A stretch of 64,000 bases of DNA, from contig JASJOG010000006.1 in assembly GCA_030142905.1 (NCBI GenBank), positions 4,389,001 to 4,453,000 on the forward strand, in the 5' to 3' direction. The stretch comes from Heliopora coerulea. Lineage: Eukaryota; Cnidaria; Anthozoa; Scleralcyonacea; Helioporidae. The position numbers and the translations under genes are program-made. The notes under the pieces were generated by a model. It saw nothing but the letters and a program-made list of their open reading frames with translations. It searched no databases and was not told the DNA's origin. Shown here one piece after another: positions 42,701 through 57,700 of the stretch. Each line of letters begins with the position of its first letter. Position 1 is the stretch's first letter.

Positions 42701-45700
42701 ATAACGAACTCAAGACTCCACCACTAAACTAAATCTCACCTCTATTTGTGTTAATGAATGGTTCCATTGTAATTGATTTTGAACGTCGCCAAAAATCAGC
42801 GGATATACAATATCCGGACGTGCATCAATAAATGTCTGTTGGAAGCAAAATGATGTAAATATAAAATGATTTAGGAGTCTTATTTTCCATTAACATACGC
42901 ATGCAGAGGGACAAACAGCACTTTTCCAACGTTTAGGGCAAGCTTTTTTGTCCTAGGGATTGGTGGGATCATTATACCGGTATTCATTAGGTGATAAAAC
43001 CAATTTATTTGGTAATATCGAGTATTTGGTAGGTTGGATATTTACTGGAGAATGCTGGAGTTGTTATAAACAACAAACTTGGTGAGAACAGTGTTGTGAG
43101 CATGCCTGTACAAGCATTTGGTGCCAACATCTAGCCAACTAAAAAGACAGTTCGAGTGCAAAAGAAACAAAAACTCGAATACTGAATTCAATGTACTTGA
43201 AATAGCTTGCATATTACTTTCTTACAGTTACCCATTGCTGTTTCCTTCCCCTACGGTGAAAACGTACAACTATTCGGTATCCGGCATCCGGCATACCCCA
43301 CTGATGCTAAATCATCTTGCATATTCTTAGTTACCAATCAATTACTGCAGAACAGAGTTGAAAAACAAATTTGGTTCATAGCCTCAAATGGTGGGAAAGC
43401 CAGAAGTTTTTTAAGGCTCAGGAGTTTTAAAAGCGGATAAATTTGAGACCTCTGGATTGATTGCCTGGATGTAACACCGTATTACTTTACTATTTCCCGG
43501 CCAGTAAATTTTTGAGTTCACGCCATGCTCAACGCACACATGGGCACGCTACTGGCTAGGTGGTTTAGGTGGACAGACAGGTAGACATACGTACGTAAGC
43601 AGAGCAGATAGGCGGGTATATAGGTAGGCAGGTAGGTAGGTAGGTAGGTAGGTAGGTAGGTAGGTAGGTAGGCAGGCTGGTAGGTAGGTAGGTAGGTAGG
43701 TAGGTAGGTAGGTAGGTAGGTAGGTAGGTAGGTAGGTAGGCAGGTAGGCAGGCAGGCAGGCAGGCAGGCAGGTAGGTAGGTAGGTAGGTAGGTAGGTAGG
43801 TAGGTAGGTAGGTAGGTAGGTAGGTATATAAGAAGGCTAGATGGAACAAGTATGCTGGTGGGTATGCAGAGGTAGGTAGAGGTAAGTAAGCAAGGACAGG
43901 AAGGTTACACGTTAGATACACGCAGCAGTATCTCCTTTATACGTACCCGCACTTTAAGAACTTTTCCTAAATGCTCATCTTGTATACTTTCGATCAAAAT
44001 GTCGTCCTAATAAGATATTAGAGAAAGATATAACTGTTATTGAAAAATAAAACTTAAAATAGGGGTTGGAGTTGTTACCAGTGGATAAGTTCATTAATAC
44101 CACGATTACGTCGGTCTACTTCTCAGAAGGACATTTAATCTCTAATATTCCTCCTCAGCATGCAAACGGTTCTAATTCCACCTGATGCACTGCTAATGAG
44201 GTAATATTAAGAAGTAATAGGACCCCTTTTGAGGTCAGACGATGTCGCTCTAGCTCTAATCCAACCTCACTGATGTGTGTAAGAAGGATGAACAGCGTAC
44301 AAGCCACTGTCTTCTGCAATATAATTGGACTGCGGAGTCTGCTCAAAAAAAAGTCAGAAAAAAAAGGTAGTATCAGCAGAGGTCTTTCTTCTCATGATGA
44401 CGACCGCTGACATACGATATATAACTGAATGACAAGAAAAACGAAGGATTGTTTGGGAAGGGGTTTTTTATGGTACGTTTTTGCTACGTTTTGTCTGAGT
44501 TGCATAACGTTGAACATTTCTCATTTTAAAGTCCAGATTGGGGTTTGTTACCGAACTACTCAACCATGAAACATTTGACACTATTTGGTAAGTTTTTTTT
44601 AAAGAAAAACAAACTTAAAGTTTATTTTCCTGACTTTTTTCACTTGAGATTCTCTCAAATCTTGATTTTGTCACTTCTTGGTCCGTTGTCTACCCAGAAT
44701 GTTTTACTTCGTGAAAAGAGTTCCTAGAATTTTCTTTTCCCACAAACATCTTGTTTCTGTAACCTGTTTATGACAGGGAAACACTAGCAGTTATATCGAC
44801 TGATTTAATCTAACGGGAAATGTCAATATCAAGACCGAAGTTAAGAATGAAAAAAAAGAATAACAAACGAGGTTTTTGACTTCCAAACAAGTGGCTTCCA
44901 AACAAGTGGCTTCCAAACAAGTTCTTCTGTGGGTAGTTACGAAAAAAAAACCCCTCATCCAGAAGCTTAAAACGAGAGAAATTCATCATAAACGAGTAGT
45001 GCCCCAGTTTAAAAAACTTTCACAAACGACTCTCCAATCCCGTTACTTATACAGTAATACCTCTTTTTCTGCATGAGTAAAGTGGTATTTATCACGAGAA
45101 AAACGACCTCAGCTGACGCCATCCTGTTTCCGACATTTGTGGTCAATCATCACTTTCGAGAGCCCGCAGTCTGGATAGTTACATTATACAGGTCGATGGT
45201 ATCCGCTGACATAAAGACGTCAGAGAGCCGAGTCGTGGTGTAAAAATTGTAAAATTCCATTGGGCCTTGAGCTCCACGTGGAAGATTTGATAGCTGAGCC
45301 ACTTGATTCTATGATATCACTTATAATAAAAACGTATCCAACAATCTTAATAGACCATTAGGAGGGATTATTACATATTTTCGTCACAAAATCGTCCTTT
45401 GTGATACCATTAAAACACTCATTGTATCGTTTTTTGTGATACCATTAGAATATTGTTCACGAGTTTATCACTCCCTAGCATTCTCAACCAGGCTACGAGA
45501 GCAATAATTTGGGCCGAATCGTAATCATCCAAGACGCTCCGGTCGGGGAATGTATCTGAATAAGATGAAATGATGATTATGGATGTGTTAATACCTATGA
45601 CTGAGCTTTTGAGATCACTTCGCCTTTCACGACAAGAAATTGTATTTTATACGAGCTGTATTAACTAAAGTAACAGTTGCAAAGAGATTGAGTGTACATG

Positions 45701-48700
45701 AATTCCTTCTTTGGGGAGACTTCACGAGTTCGTTGTCCGTATTATATAGAATTTTGCCTGGTCCGAGCAACGTGTCCATAGTTTAGTGGTGTCCGTAAGG
45801 AGAGATTCGATTGTACATATCGATAAACATCTATATACGTATATCAGGAGAAGTTTATACCAGATAAAATGTTAAAAACTTGAAGACGTTTCGGGGCTCA
45901 GCCCCTTCGTCAGTCAGCCACAGAATCTGCATCTCATCCACGGCTTCAGGTGATATTCATTCATGTTTCAACTTCTACTTTGGATATAAAAATATTAGCA
46001 AATTCCGGTACAAACTTCGCACGAATACCTGAACCTAATTTCTGACGACAGACATTACTGTTGAATTCATTGTAATAATTTTTCATACAAAACTCAAATA
46101 AACGAGCGAACGAACGAACGAACGAACGAACGAACGAACGAACGAACAAACGAACGAACGAACGAACGAACGAACGAACGAACAAGCAGGTACATACGCC
46201 ATCATACAATCAACCAAGACAAACTGGGTAATATTGTTACTGACTTAGACGTTGTTGCGTTACAGCCAGATATTCCAAAGTAGGCGATTTCACATCAGAA
46301 TTAGACGGTCCCGCAAAGGAGACACTGTAATGTTTTGAGATATCACACAAGGTAAAACACATCATCCTGCAGTTAGCTACGTTCCCTCCATTCTTTTCAA
46401 TTTCTGCATCACGCAACAAAGTATATTCCGCGGTTACTTAACGATATGTGCACTTTTATCCGAGGTAATCTTGACCTTATTGTTCCGGTAAATCGATCTG
46501 AGCGGACTATCTCATGCAGAGAGTGGACTACGACATTTGCTACACTAATTAACCAACCTTTTGTTTCTCATGATTCCAAAGTTTCTCAGCATACAAAAAA
46601 TTCATGGCTTTAGTTGTCGATTTCCTAGCGGTTTCTATGTAAAACAGATTCTACAAAAACAAAATAAAACAAATTCAAGTTCTACAGCATGAATTATACG
46701 CGCAGTTTTCTATGCAAACGTATCGGGAGCAGTAAATGGAATGATATTCCGCAGAGTATTAAAAAGAAAAGAATCTGTGAAATCTTTCAAAATGCACTTA
46801 ATAAATATTTTTGATAAGTTGAGCTAAATATGTTTTTTAAGTTTGTAGTTGTATTATAATTTTTGTAACAAATCCTGTCGTATTTTTTATTGCTTTTTGT
46901 TCTATTGTAACATTTTGTAACATTTTTAATTTCCCTGGCGGGCCACCAGTTTATCAGTTTATCTGTTAAATGTGTAGCCTCAATTAAATGAAGTTTGATC
47001 TTAAAATTATCGGCAACTTGGGACTGGTTTCAACTCCCCTGACTATCTCTCTTGCAAATTTAGAAGAATAAGTCAGATGTCCTCAAGAACTTCACGATAC
47101 GGCAACAAAACTCTTGTCAGTCCAGAATACAACAGAGACATGGAAGGAGGGAAAACTTTTACAATATCAGCAATTAAATTATGGAACAGTATACCAGTCA
47201 GTATTAGATCTAGTTCCAGTATATGTAATTGTCAGAAGAATTATCGTATGTTTTTATTAAAACAGTATGCAGGTTTGGATCATTTTAATACTTCTTAATC
47301 TGCTGTAAATATATTTTTAGCTCTCATCTATTGTATGATTGCGGATTTCAGTTAGCTTTATGAGGGCCACATGTTTATCAGCTTTTAGCTGTAATGTGTT
47401 TCACCTTTGTTAAATAAAGTTATCATAATCATAAATAAGAAATGCAACAAAAGGCCAATTCAGAATGGCAGAATCGAGAATACACTGCACAAGGAAACAA
47501 TCAGTATGTAATCACGGTGAGGCTGTCTTCCCTTCCTACAGTTTCATGCAACAGTAATTGGATGATACATGGTAAATTAAATAATGCAAAAGACATCATG
47601 TACCAATGTTTTAAGTAAAAGCGGTTTATTCCCACAGGACAAATGCTGCATGGGTATGGCAACAATACGACGCGAATGTTAAGGACCACGACGAGGTTTT
47701 GCAATATGATTTCTTTAAATAAACAAAAGAAATGAAGTGGTAGTCTTGTGTGTGTTCTGCACACTATCATGGCTGCTGACAAGACGTGATTAAGAGCTAT
47801 TTCAATTCCTGACAACTTTAGGTTGTAATCAATTCAGAAATTTTATTGAATAACCATAACTGCTTGGAAGTGGATAGCAAAAGGAAAAAGAGCACCACGA
47901 GTTTAACAGGTGTGGTTTGCTTTCCTTCCGTAATATCTCAAGCATTTGTTTACTGGCGTTGATGCTGCTGCATTCTTAAGCCCCTAATAGTGGTATCAGG
48001 AATCATTGGTTCAGTCGTTCTCACACATTGATTCTTTGAATACCGGTGAAACGCAAGATTAGTACAATTAGCACATCAGTGCCCATTTGTTTTATATTCT
48101 AAAGTCTAACAGTATAAACCCCTTAGGATTTTTCGATATATTCAGTGCATGGACAAAAAAGTTTTTAGTGACGCTTGACTGAACCCGTCAATTTTCGTTC
48201 AGGGTTGGATGTCTGTAAGGCGCCATTCCTACGATAAGATACAATTGTTCACTCTAGCGTATGCAATTAACTCTTCCGAATGTTACAATATGACCCTGAA
48301 GATTGTTGTGGGCATAGAGCATATATTAGGATGAAAAATCGTTTGTGACAATTGCACCGTGTGGATGGGACCTTATAGAACTCTCCCCATCTATTATGCA
48401 ATCTCCAATACAGACAGAGAGACTATAGATAACAGAGCATCGAAACGACTAAAGTTGCAACGAAACTATAACTGCATCCTCCCATGCAACTACACTGAAG
48501 GTAAAAATATGATGAATCCGGGGTGAAGTATGTATCCACTTAATCATATCACACTAATGTTTTGGATGTGGGAGCTGTGGGAGATATTCATGGATGATCG
48601 TTGGACGTTCGCCAAGGTCAAACTTCAGAAAAACGATTTTTACGCCCCAGACTGGGATCGAACCCACAAACTGATGATCGGTGAAATGCGCTAACCATTG

Positions 48701-51700
48701 AGCCACCGACACTTAGAAGGCAAATTAAGGTGCGAGCTCGGTATTCAATGAGCCACGATATCGAAATTGTTTTTCTGGGGTTTGAGTTTGACGAACGTCC
48801 AAGGATCATCAATGAATATCTCGAAGCTCCTACTTTTAAAACATTAGTGTCGTTCAGATTGAACATCATTACTAACATATCGTGGTTGCCTCATAGACAG
48901 CACAAATCTCGAACTCGCACTTTAGCTCGCCATCTGAGTCTCGGTAGCTCAATGGTTAGAACGTCGAAGCAGTCAGTGTTTGTGGGTTGGATCCCCGTCT
49001 GGGGCGTAGAAATCGTTTTCCTGAACTTTGAGCTTGACGAACGTCCAACGGTCCTCCAAAAACATTATAATTAGGTAACAAAATATTTTCCATTTCCCCA
49101 TCAAGTTGTAGAAACAAGAGTGGCAGTTTGGGAGTGTCTGAAACGGCGGCGAGAATACGAGTTTGAAGGGCATGTAAGAGCACTATTTCGAGTTCTACTT
49201 AACATTCATGTATGTTAATATAACACGATGGGAACACAGAAAATTTGTTTTAATTTTTCCCTGAACTAAATAACCCGGCTAAACAACAGACATAACACGC
49301 TCTTTTATTGTTAGCAGTATGGCATGGCGCTAGTTTTTCCAAGTTTATAATCAGTTATACAAGCACGGTTCACAAGACCACCAGGCGAGTTTTCAATGTC
49401 ATTTTACTACATATGGTAATTAAATTGAAACCATACATTGGTTTCTTCACAAAACTTACCATTCTCACAACTTCCTCTTCTTCGCCAGAATCTAAAAGAA
49501 TGAATTTTAAACAGTCATATCAGTCAGTTAAAAGCTGATAGCAAAGCAGGTCGTGTAAGCCCGTCCACACAGTTGAACGACCGCAGTTTGACTCTTCAAA
49601 TTACAAAATATCCACCGTCTTACAATTTCGTCTATGATATGTCTGCAGTAGCGGGCTGTTTCGCACGAACTGGCAATACTTACGTTAATATAGAGGACCT
49701 TTTGGTAAAGAGGGACCCCTCTATCATTAACAATGTTTTGTTAATTTTGATGTGAAATCGCATGAGCAACAACTCTAGGTAAATACTCAGATCATTTCAC
49801 TTAAGCCTTAGATATCCATTGAACAGCGTAGGCAGGGGAGAAACAGGGGGGTAGCCACCCCCCACTTTTCTTCCAGACCAGACCACTCGGTATACCTACT
49901 ACACTTGTCGGTACATTATACTTATCCGATATGGATTCAGTTTGTGTTTGAAATGTCAAAATGAAAAATGGCTAACTAGGTTTCGGCTTTAAAATTTTAG
50001 TATATGAAAGACGTTGAATGCAAAATGTTCGTGAAGAATCCATTTCTATGGACGAAAATAAGATGGTACGTGGGTACCAAAATATCTGGTCAGCCCTTAA
50101 GACTAAGTGGTTGCGATAGGGGTGATATCTGAACTAAGGGAATATGTTGGTATATTTCATACCTCACGTGAAGTGGCACGCTTTTAGATTAAACCCTTTT
50201 CAAAATGTAATATTGGCCATCGCTGGCTATACAAAATTATTCATTCTTTCGTCAAATTTCACTGACAGTTTTACTTTTACCGCCAGGAAAATGCCCTGGT
50301 TGGTTTTTACTCAATTGTATTTCTTGGTACATTACGAATATCACGTCGATACATTTGTCTTAAATTTTTTCTACCCTCCCTCTCCCTCTTTCAAATTTCT
50401 GGCTATGCAACTGTATCCACTTACCCACCCACACAAAAAATGTTCGTGATTACCAGCTTATTTATATGTAATGGGTTGTAGTGACTGTACACTCAAATGA
50501 CAAAACAACCTGCAAACATTTCATCAGATTTTAACACATTGCCGATATCTCTGGTTTGCGTGTCAACTAATGACTGAAATCGGCAATGACGTACTTGTAC
50601 TGGAAAACAAACGCTCATAATTGATCGTAAATGCCATTAACATTTTCTTCCATTAAACTAATCGCTGCATCTTTTACACCGCCAAGTGGCAGACGTATTC
50701 ACAGTTAAGGACTGTAGATGATAGTGAAATGTACATGATAGTGAGGTAAAGGGGGCCATTACCCCTCAAGAAATTTGCGCTAGAATAATATGGTAAGTAA
50801 CGAGAAAAGATCGAGGAGATTAAAAACATACATGAATGGGTGAGAATAGACCAAATCGCCTCCCCCCCTCATGCCCTTAACCCAAGATACGGGTCTGGTT
50901 TTGGAAGAGGGGATTAATAACGTACTTCCTATTAATTTCTTAGTATTTAGAGCGTATATTCAAAACAAACATTTATTTAAATATCTGCGCGGTCAGACAA
51001 TGGAATAAAATAGATTTGCAATTTTCAGAAGAAGTACAAGCAAATTTTATGCCGCAAAAATCAAAACTTAAACAATACCATTTTCAAAACAACCCATGTT
51101 GTCCAAGTCATATTTTACCCAGCCCCTGCAACACGTAATTGGATCTCCCACCAATCCTAAAAACCCGCGTGGAAACCTTGGGTTTACCAGTACCTGGTTT
51201 CCTTACCACGACATCATACATTCGCGTAAAACATTTCAAACGGTTTAGAAATATTGTTTGTCAACGGCAATTTTATGGACTTCCCGACTCCGCCAAATGA
51301 AAAGATCCTCTACGTTGAGGTTTTATATAGATTTATCAATGGTAAATCATGACGAATAACGAGCACAAGTTTTGGCTTACATTTTGAACTAATCAACTTG
51401 AGAATTAAACCATTATCAGTTATGTAATATCGTTACATCTCTGGTTTCAATCGTACAAAAAATTCCCTCTGCTAAAATCTTCGTTTACTATTTCAAAAGC
51501 GGGAGGTAAAATACAACAAAAATGCGTGGGTCCGTCATCTTTTAACTTTGCTTTTTATTTTAAGGTTCCCCTTACTGCTGGCACTTTAAAGTCATAGGGA
51601 GTCAGACGAATTCGTTACGTGACTGGTTATAATGTTACTAAGGCGTATACTACAGGGTTAACAGGACTTCAGTCTTCACTTAAGAAAAGGTTAGATCTAA

Positions 51701-54700
51701 ATGAGTCAACAGCGAGTTTAAGTCCTTCTGTCTGCAATGGTCATGAATTAACTTACCCTGGCTTACATGGGACGATTTTATATGCCAACGGAAGACTTCC
51801 GGACAAGAAAGAGTTAACTCAACTGTAACTACAGTACGCACATGTTTTTAATTATTGTTATCTGAGCAGACGATTTTACTCGCCTATTGAAACCTATAGA
51901 CAGGAAAAAGTAAAGAAAATACGAGAAGTACATCAAGGACGACGTGGCTTTACACCTTTTACCTCTCGCTAAAGGAAACACGAACAGTAAATGATCTTCA
52001 CATTACAATTATTCATTTTCATATCGACTGTTTGTTGCTTCATTGAAGCATTAAAGAAAGATCTCGAGGCATTCTTTGAGCTAGGATTTCAAAACTGGTC
52101 GCCTAAAATAACTTTGATGGGCATGCTCACGAAAACAAATTTGTGTGTGGTGTTGAAAAACACGCTTAAACTTGGACGTTGCCAATGCCATGGTAGCGGT
52201 GGCGTAACTGAACTACCGGGGGCCCTTTGGAGATTTTTGTTCGGGGGGGGCCGTCACCCCCCTTAGTATAGACATACAGTATATTTCAAGACTTTAATCT
52301 CGATTGTCTTTACAGATTCATGGGGGGCCCCTTAGAGGCCGGGAGCCCTTTGGAGTTGCTCTAATCCTGACCATAGTCCGTTACGCCACTGCATGGTAAT
52401 CTATACTAAACCAATTCTGTTTTTCAATTTCATCCAGAATGTACTTTACAGCCACGTTAAGATCTTGATAAAACGAGACAACACGACCAGCACGTCATAT
52501 AAACAGCCCCTGAGAGGTTTAGTTAGCCATTTTCCATTAAAAGACAGAAACCACCGCAGGAAACCATTTTTATAGTGTCTGCTTTGTGATCGGTTCCCTG
52601 TTTGGATCGAGGAGTCTCTTATAGATGAGCTTGTGAAACATATTGAACAGAGGTGATAAATAGCATTTTTCCGTTAATAATGTTCCGGGAAAAATTTCTG
52701 GATTCCGATTGGCTGACAGCAGTGTAATTTTAAGACAATAAAGTGCAGAAGAAAAGTAACAAAATGTTGTCACTGATTTACCTTTTTCTGGCACTGTATT
52801 ACTTTTTTCATCCGTTTTTTTAATTGGTAATAGCATGGTTTGTAGTGCAATTTGATAGAGCATACACAAGTGAGTTTTATAAAGACTAATACTTCTAATA
52901 GTACTCGTCCTTCAGACTCGTGCTATTTTGACAGTCTTTGAACTACTCACGCGTGCGCAACTTTTTAAAATTGCACTCGAAACCTTGATATAAGAGATAT
53001 TTTATTTCACGCCGTCAGCACTTAACCCTTTAACGCTCAATGTCACATAGATAGGACACCTTTAGAACAAAAGAACAAATGAATTCACAAAGCAAAAAAG
53101 GAGAGAACAATAAAAAGAAAAAAATCAGGCGTTAAAGTGATAAGGCACATAGAATTGCTTGGCGTTGGTAACCCGGAATATAAAAAGAACATCTTGAGTT
53201 CAGCATGCATGGTTTGCTTCACGGTTGTAAAATTTAAAGTACTTGGTATATTGCCGTTAGTGTTGCAGATTTCCGTGTCCCACGAAAAAAAACTATTTTT
53301 GCTCGTAAACTTTCGTTATTTTATAGTGTGCATGAAAAAACGCAGCCCAACTGAAAACTGACTAGTGCATTCTACAGAAATTACCAACTGTGATAATCTG
53401 AAGACCTCAGAAAATTCAATTTAGTTTATAAATTATTTGAAGGGCTCAGAATAAATTCTGCACTACTTTATAAATTATTTTGTAAAAATCTAATTTTTTT
53501 TCATGCTTTTGTAGCTCGCGACTTTCAGATTACGAGATTTGCCAAAATTCTATGTGAATAGCAGTTTATCAAATGATTGTAAAAATTACCTGGATCTGCT
53601 GTAAGAAAAGATGTCGCAGCAGAACGTGCCGGGCTTCTTATTCGGAAAATTCAGGCAATGAAAAAATAAAAAATAAGTATGTAAGAATTTAGTCCATAAC
53701 TAGAGGAATACACGTACTTAGAGTTAAGGTAGTAGATACCCGCAAAAATGCCTCATTTAACCCTATATTCAATGTCCTTTAGTTGTAAAAATATTTGCAA
53801 TGACAAGAATTCATCACGTCTAGTGGTATTGAGTATTGAGCATTGATCAAGCATTCCCTGAAAATTATTTTGAAAAAATTTAACTTAACTCCAGGTATGC
53901 CAGGTGGGCTTAAACATAGGCATGTTCCAGCAGAGGTTGCCATTTTGGGGCAGGTCAATCTTCATAACCAATGGTCAGATTGACACCAAATTTGGTAGAT
54001 ATATGTATTTTTGCAAGTACAATGCAATGATATAGTTAGTAAAGTCATATGAGCAAAGCATAAGTTAGTAGATGCAAATTAAAATGTAAGATTCCAATTT
54101 TTAATTTTGTATTGTTGCTGTGGAAACCAGAAAGCCCCCAAGTTTTAACGAAAAGTGTCTGGTTGCATTTTCCAGTCTTTGTTCTATAAAGTTGGTAAAT
54201 TTGGTATCAATCTGACCATTGGTTATGGAGATTGACCTGCCCCAAAATGGCAACCTCTGCTGGAACATGCCTATGTTTAAGCCCACCTGGCATACCTGGA
54301 GTTAAGTTAAATTTTTTCAAAATAATTTTCAGGGAATGCTTGATCAATACTCTTACCACTAGACGTGATGAATTCTTGTCATTGCAAACGTTCTTACAAT
54401 TAAAGGACATTGAATATAGGGTTAAATGAGGCATTTTTGTTGGTATCTACTACCTTAATTGCTTCTCAAACTCATTAATAATTTATGAGAAGACACAAAG
54501 GAAATCAGTACCGAGACGGAGTCTATGAATGTGATCTTAATGGGCAACTTCGAGAACTTTAAACCCGATTTACTCTTTAAATACGGTTTCTTTCACATAC
54601 TCGAAAGTCGTGTTTGACTTGATTTTCAACAACCTCGAAGATGGTCAAAAAAACTCCGTTCTATCTTGTTTTTTAACTCGTCATTGTTTGGAAAACAGAT

Positions 54701-57700
54701 CAAACACTCCTTCTTGTGTATAACATATAACTCCTTAAACTCATTAATAATTCATGAATTGCAGTAGCCAATGCATGAACATTTAACACATCACATGCAT
54801 GTATTTTGATACCCCATGAAAACCTGTAGGAAAATCACTAGTGATCTGGACCATATTTCTTAATTCACATACAAATCAATGAAACAAACATGCAATGAAT
54901 CATTACGAATACTCAATTCATTATTTTCTCGTGTTTGGAACCCCTGATGAAGCTTTCAAACTCGTGTTTGAACTATTACATAACATTCGAGGAATGTTTA
55001 ATCTGTTTTCCAAACACCTGGAAATTAGCTAAAAGACAACGCGACAGCTGAATTCTTGAACCATCTTCAAGGTGTTTGGATATCAGATCAAGCACGACTT
55101 TCATGTGTATATGACTCCTCAGAAGAAACCGTATTTAATGAGAAAATAGGTTTTTATGTGGTCCATAGTTGATAGTTGATAGTTAGTTGATAGTTAGTTA
55201 ATAAATACCTTGCAACCAACAGTTATACTAGGCTGAATTGCATATCTAACAAGAATTACATGTTTTGAAAATGTTTCAACGCAGTTATTACAATATTTAT
55301 AATACAAATTATATGTGGAAAATTGTACTTACAATAATGAAAATTTAAAACTAATAAACTAAAATCTACTAACATAGATTATGAATGCTTAATTTAAAAG
55401 GACCATTAAAATTTATTTGCAGCTATAGACGAAGACATGATAAAAGTGTTTTTAAACCGGTTCGTTCCATACCAGGGTATACTAAAGGGTTGTATGTGCC
55501 TTATCGTATACGTCGGATCATTAAGGTCCAATAACAATTTGTAAAGGCGATGATGTTTATCGCTTACAATTTTGAACGGTCAGTTGTTTAAGACTCACAC
55601 TATTCAATACGTCTTGATAGCTAAGGTTTGAGCAAATAATGAACATTGCCCTTTTCTGTACACATTCTAGTTTTTGCATTAAGTATTTAGGGATGCTATA
55701 ATGGTACACGAGTACAACATAACCGATAATTGATCTAATACAACTAACATAAAATAATCTTAAATAATTTCGGGCTACACTAGCTCTTTTCAGTTGTACC
55801 AAAAAATACAGTCTCTTTGACGCTTTCTTGATGACCTCATTTGTATGAACATTTCATGTCAGATCGCTTGTAATATTGAGTCCCAGCAATTTTGCACTAT
55901 CTTCTATCTCCAGGGCTTTCCAATTAAATTCTCGAAATTTTACGCTAATTAGATCACATTTATTGACTACGTTTCGAAACTGCTTCCCGGTGTGCTCTCT
56001 TCATGAATTATGGATGAGAAATATTGCATGTTCAAAGTATACCACGATTTAAGGGTACGGTTCGTATTAGAGAAGAAAAAATTAAAGAAAATTAGTTCAT
56101 ATCATCATTACACAATGTATAATTTATAATATTAATAACAATAACAACAGCTGCAGCAACAGCAACAATGACAACAACAAGAGCAAACAAAAACAACTAC
56201 AGAAATAACAAAAACAAGGTTAACGGAGCGGATGATATAACGTATGACAGTTTCGTTTTTTATACAGGTATGAGTATTTAACGCACAGAAATTACGAAGA
56301 AAGCATACTTATTTCACCACAGTATTTCCTGCAGTAGCGCAACATTTTTTACTAACTTTTTTCTTCTATCTCGAATTGGCTGATTCTCATGCGTAAAATT
56401 ATTACGTAAGTTTGAATGATCGTAGGCAAGAAGCATACCCTTACAGGGAGGTTCGAGGTTTACCGTTTCATTCGCACACTTAAGTACATTGCATCCCCCC
56501 AAATCAGATACGTCCGACCACGGGGCTGATGATCTGGGAACGCATACCAATCTCAGGAAATTGGATCCTAACCGTAAACCTTTGTGAATCTTTGTTCACT
56601 TGATTTCGAGTCATTCTCACTGCCTAGAAAACGATATACGAAGTTCGTCTATCTTCAATATCAAAATGGGGACTTTTCGATTCAAAATGATAGCCTGAGA
56701 ATTCGGGTGAGCTTCGCCACCAAGAAAGCAAACGACCTGAAGAACTTTTATGGATAACATACGTTTCTGCAGAAAACCAAATACAATATCAAACTTGTGA
56801 TCAAGCATACATGCGTTCGATAAAACCATTTCAAGGACTCCTAATTCACCAAATGCTAATGTCGAACGATCCTTATCACCATATATAATATATCTCTCTC
56901 TATATAATATCTATTCAGTAGTGAAACAAAAATTTCTCAGAAAGGAGGTACGGTGATGAAAATTTATCTTCCAAGTAATGGAAAGTCACAGTGGGACCTC
57001 CCGGCTTTTTCTTTTCTTTTTTCTTTTTCATTTAAGAGTGCGGAAAAACCCTTCAAAATACATTTTCTAGCGGAAATATAGTGAAAAAAAAAATACGATT
57101 TTCTATGACTAGTACTCCACATTTTCGTTATTTAGTTGATGCAAAGAACTTTTTACACTAATGGAGAGGGGAATTACCTTCTTCCCCTTCATTACGCTCC
57201 TGCAATTATCATGGAATCACAGAATTTCCCTTCGAGAACTTTCGAAATATTTTCCATAAACATGTTATTTGGACAATACTTTGAGTTGCCATTCGAGAAC
57301 TATCAAGCTTGGTCTAAAATAACTTACAGTGGTACAGGTAAGATAGATCCATAATGTGGTGGTTCAGGGGTATCTTACAAAGAAGAAAAGAACAATGCTA
57401 GTTTGTTAAATAAAAGACAGTTATTTACTGTAACTCAAACAAGAAGTGACAAATAAAGGGAGTCAAACTTACTTTTAAGTAGTGCTGCCTTCTTTTCTCT
57501 TGGAAGAACCTAGAAAATGGAACATTATTTTATATTAATGAAATAATAGGCGTCCTACGCAAGCTCAGATTGGACAAATTACATTTCTTCTCAGAGTACA
57601 GGGACAAATATTTCATTGTTTGAGTAAGGAAACATGACTGCTATCAGAAAAACATTAATAATTTTGATTACGTTTAAAAACAAAGAAAAAAAATCTTGTT

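Noticed and set aside
43610..43830. CRISPR-like array
   Set aside because: The repeats are a contiguous 4-base microsatellite without spacers; the genome is eukaryotic.
43565..43921. 118-codon frame rich in Tyr-Leu-Pro-Thr
   Set aside because: It is a TAGG microsatellite read in one frame.
46237..46419. 60-codon minus-strand frame with normal composition
   Set aside because: No known relative and no clear splice sites; it does not fit the START domain expected in this interval.
53030..53140. piggyBac-like element starting TTAACCCTTTAACGC
   Set aside because: The right side has GGCGTTAAAGTG, but no TTAA follows it; the match may be chance.
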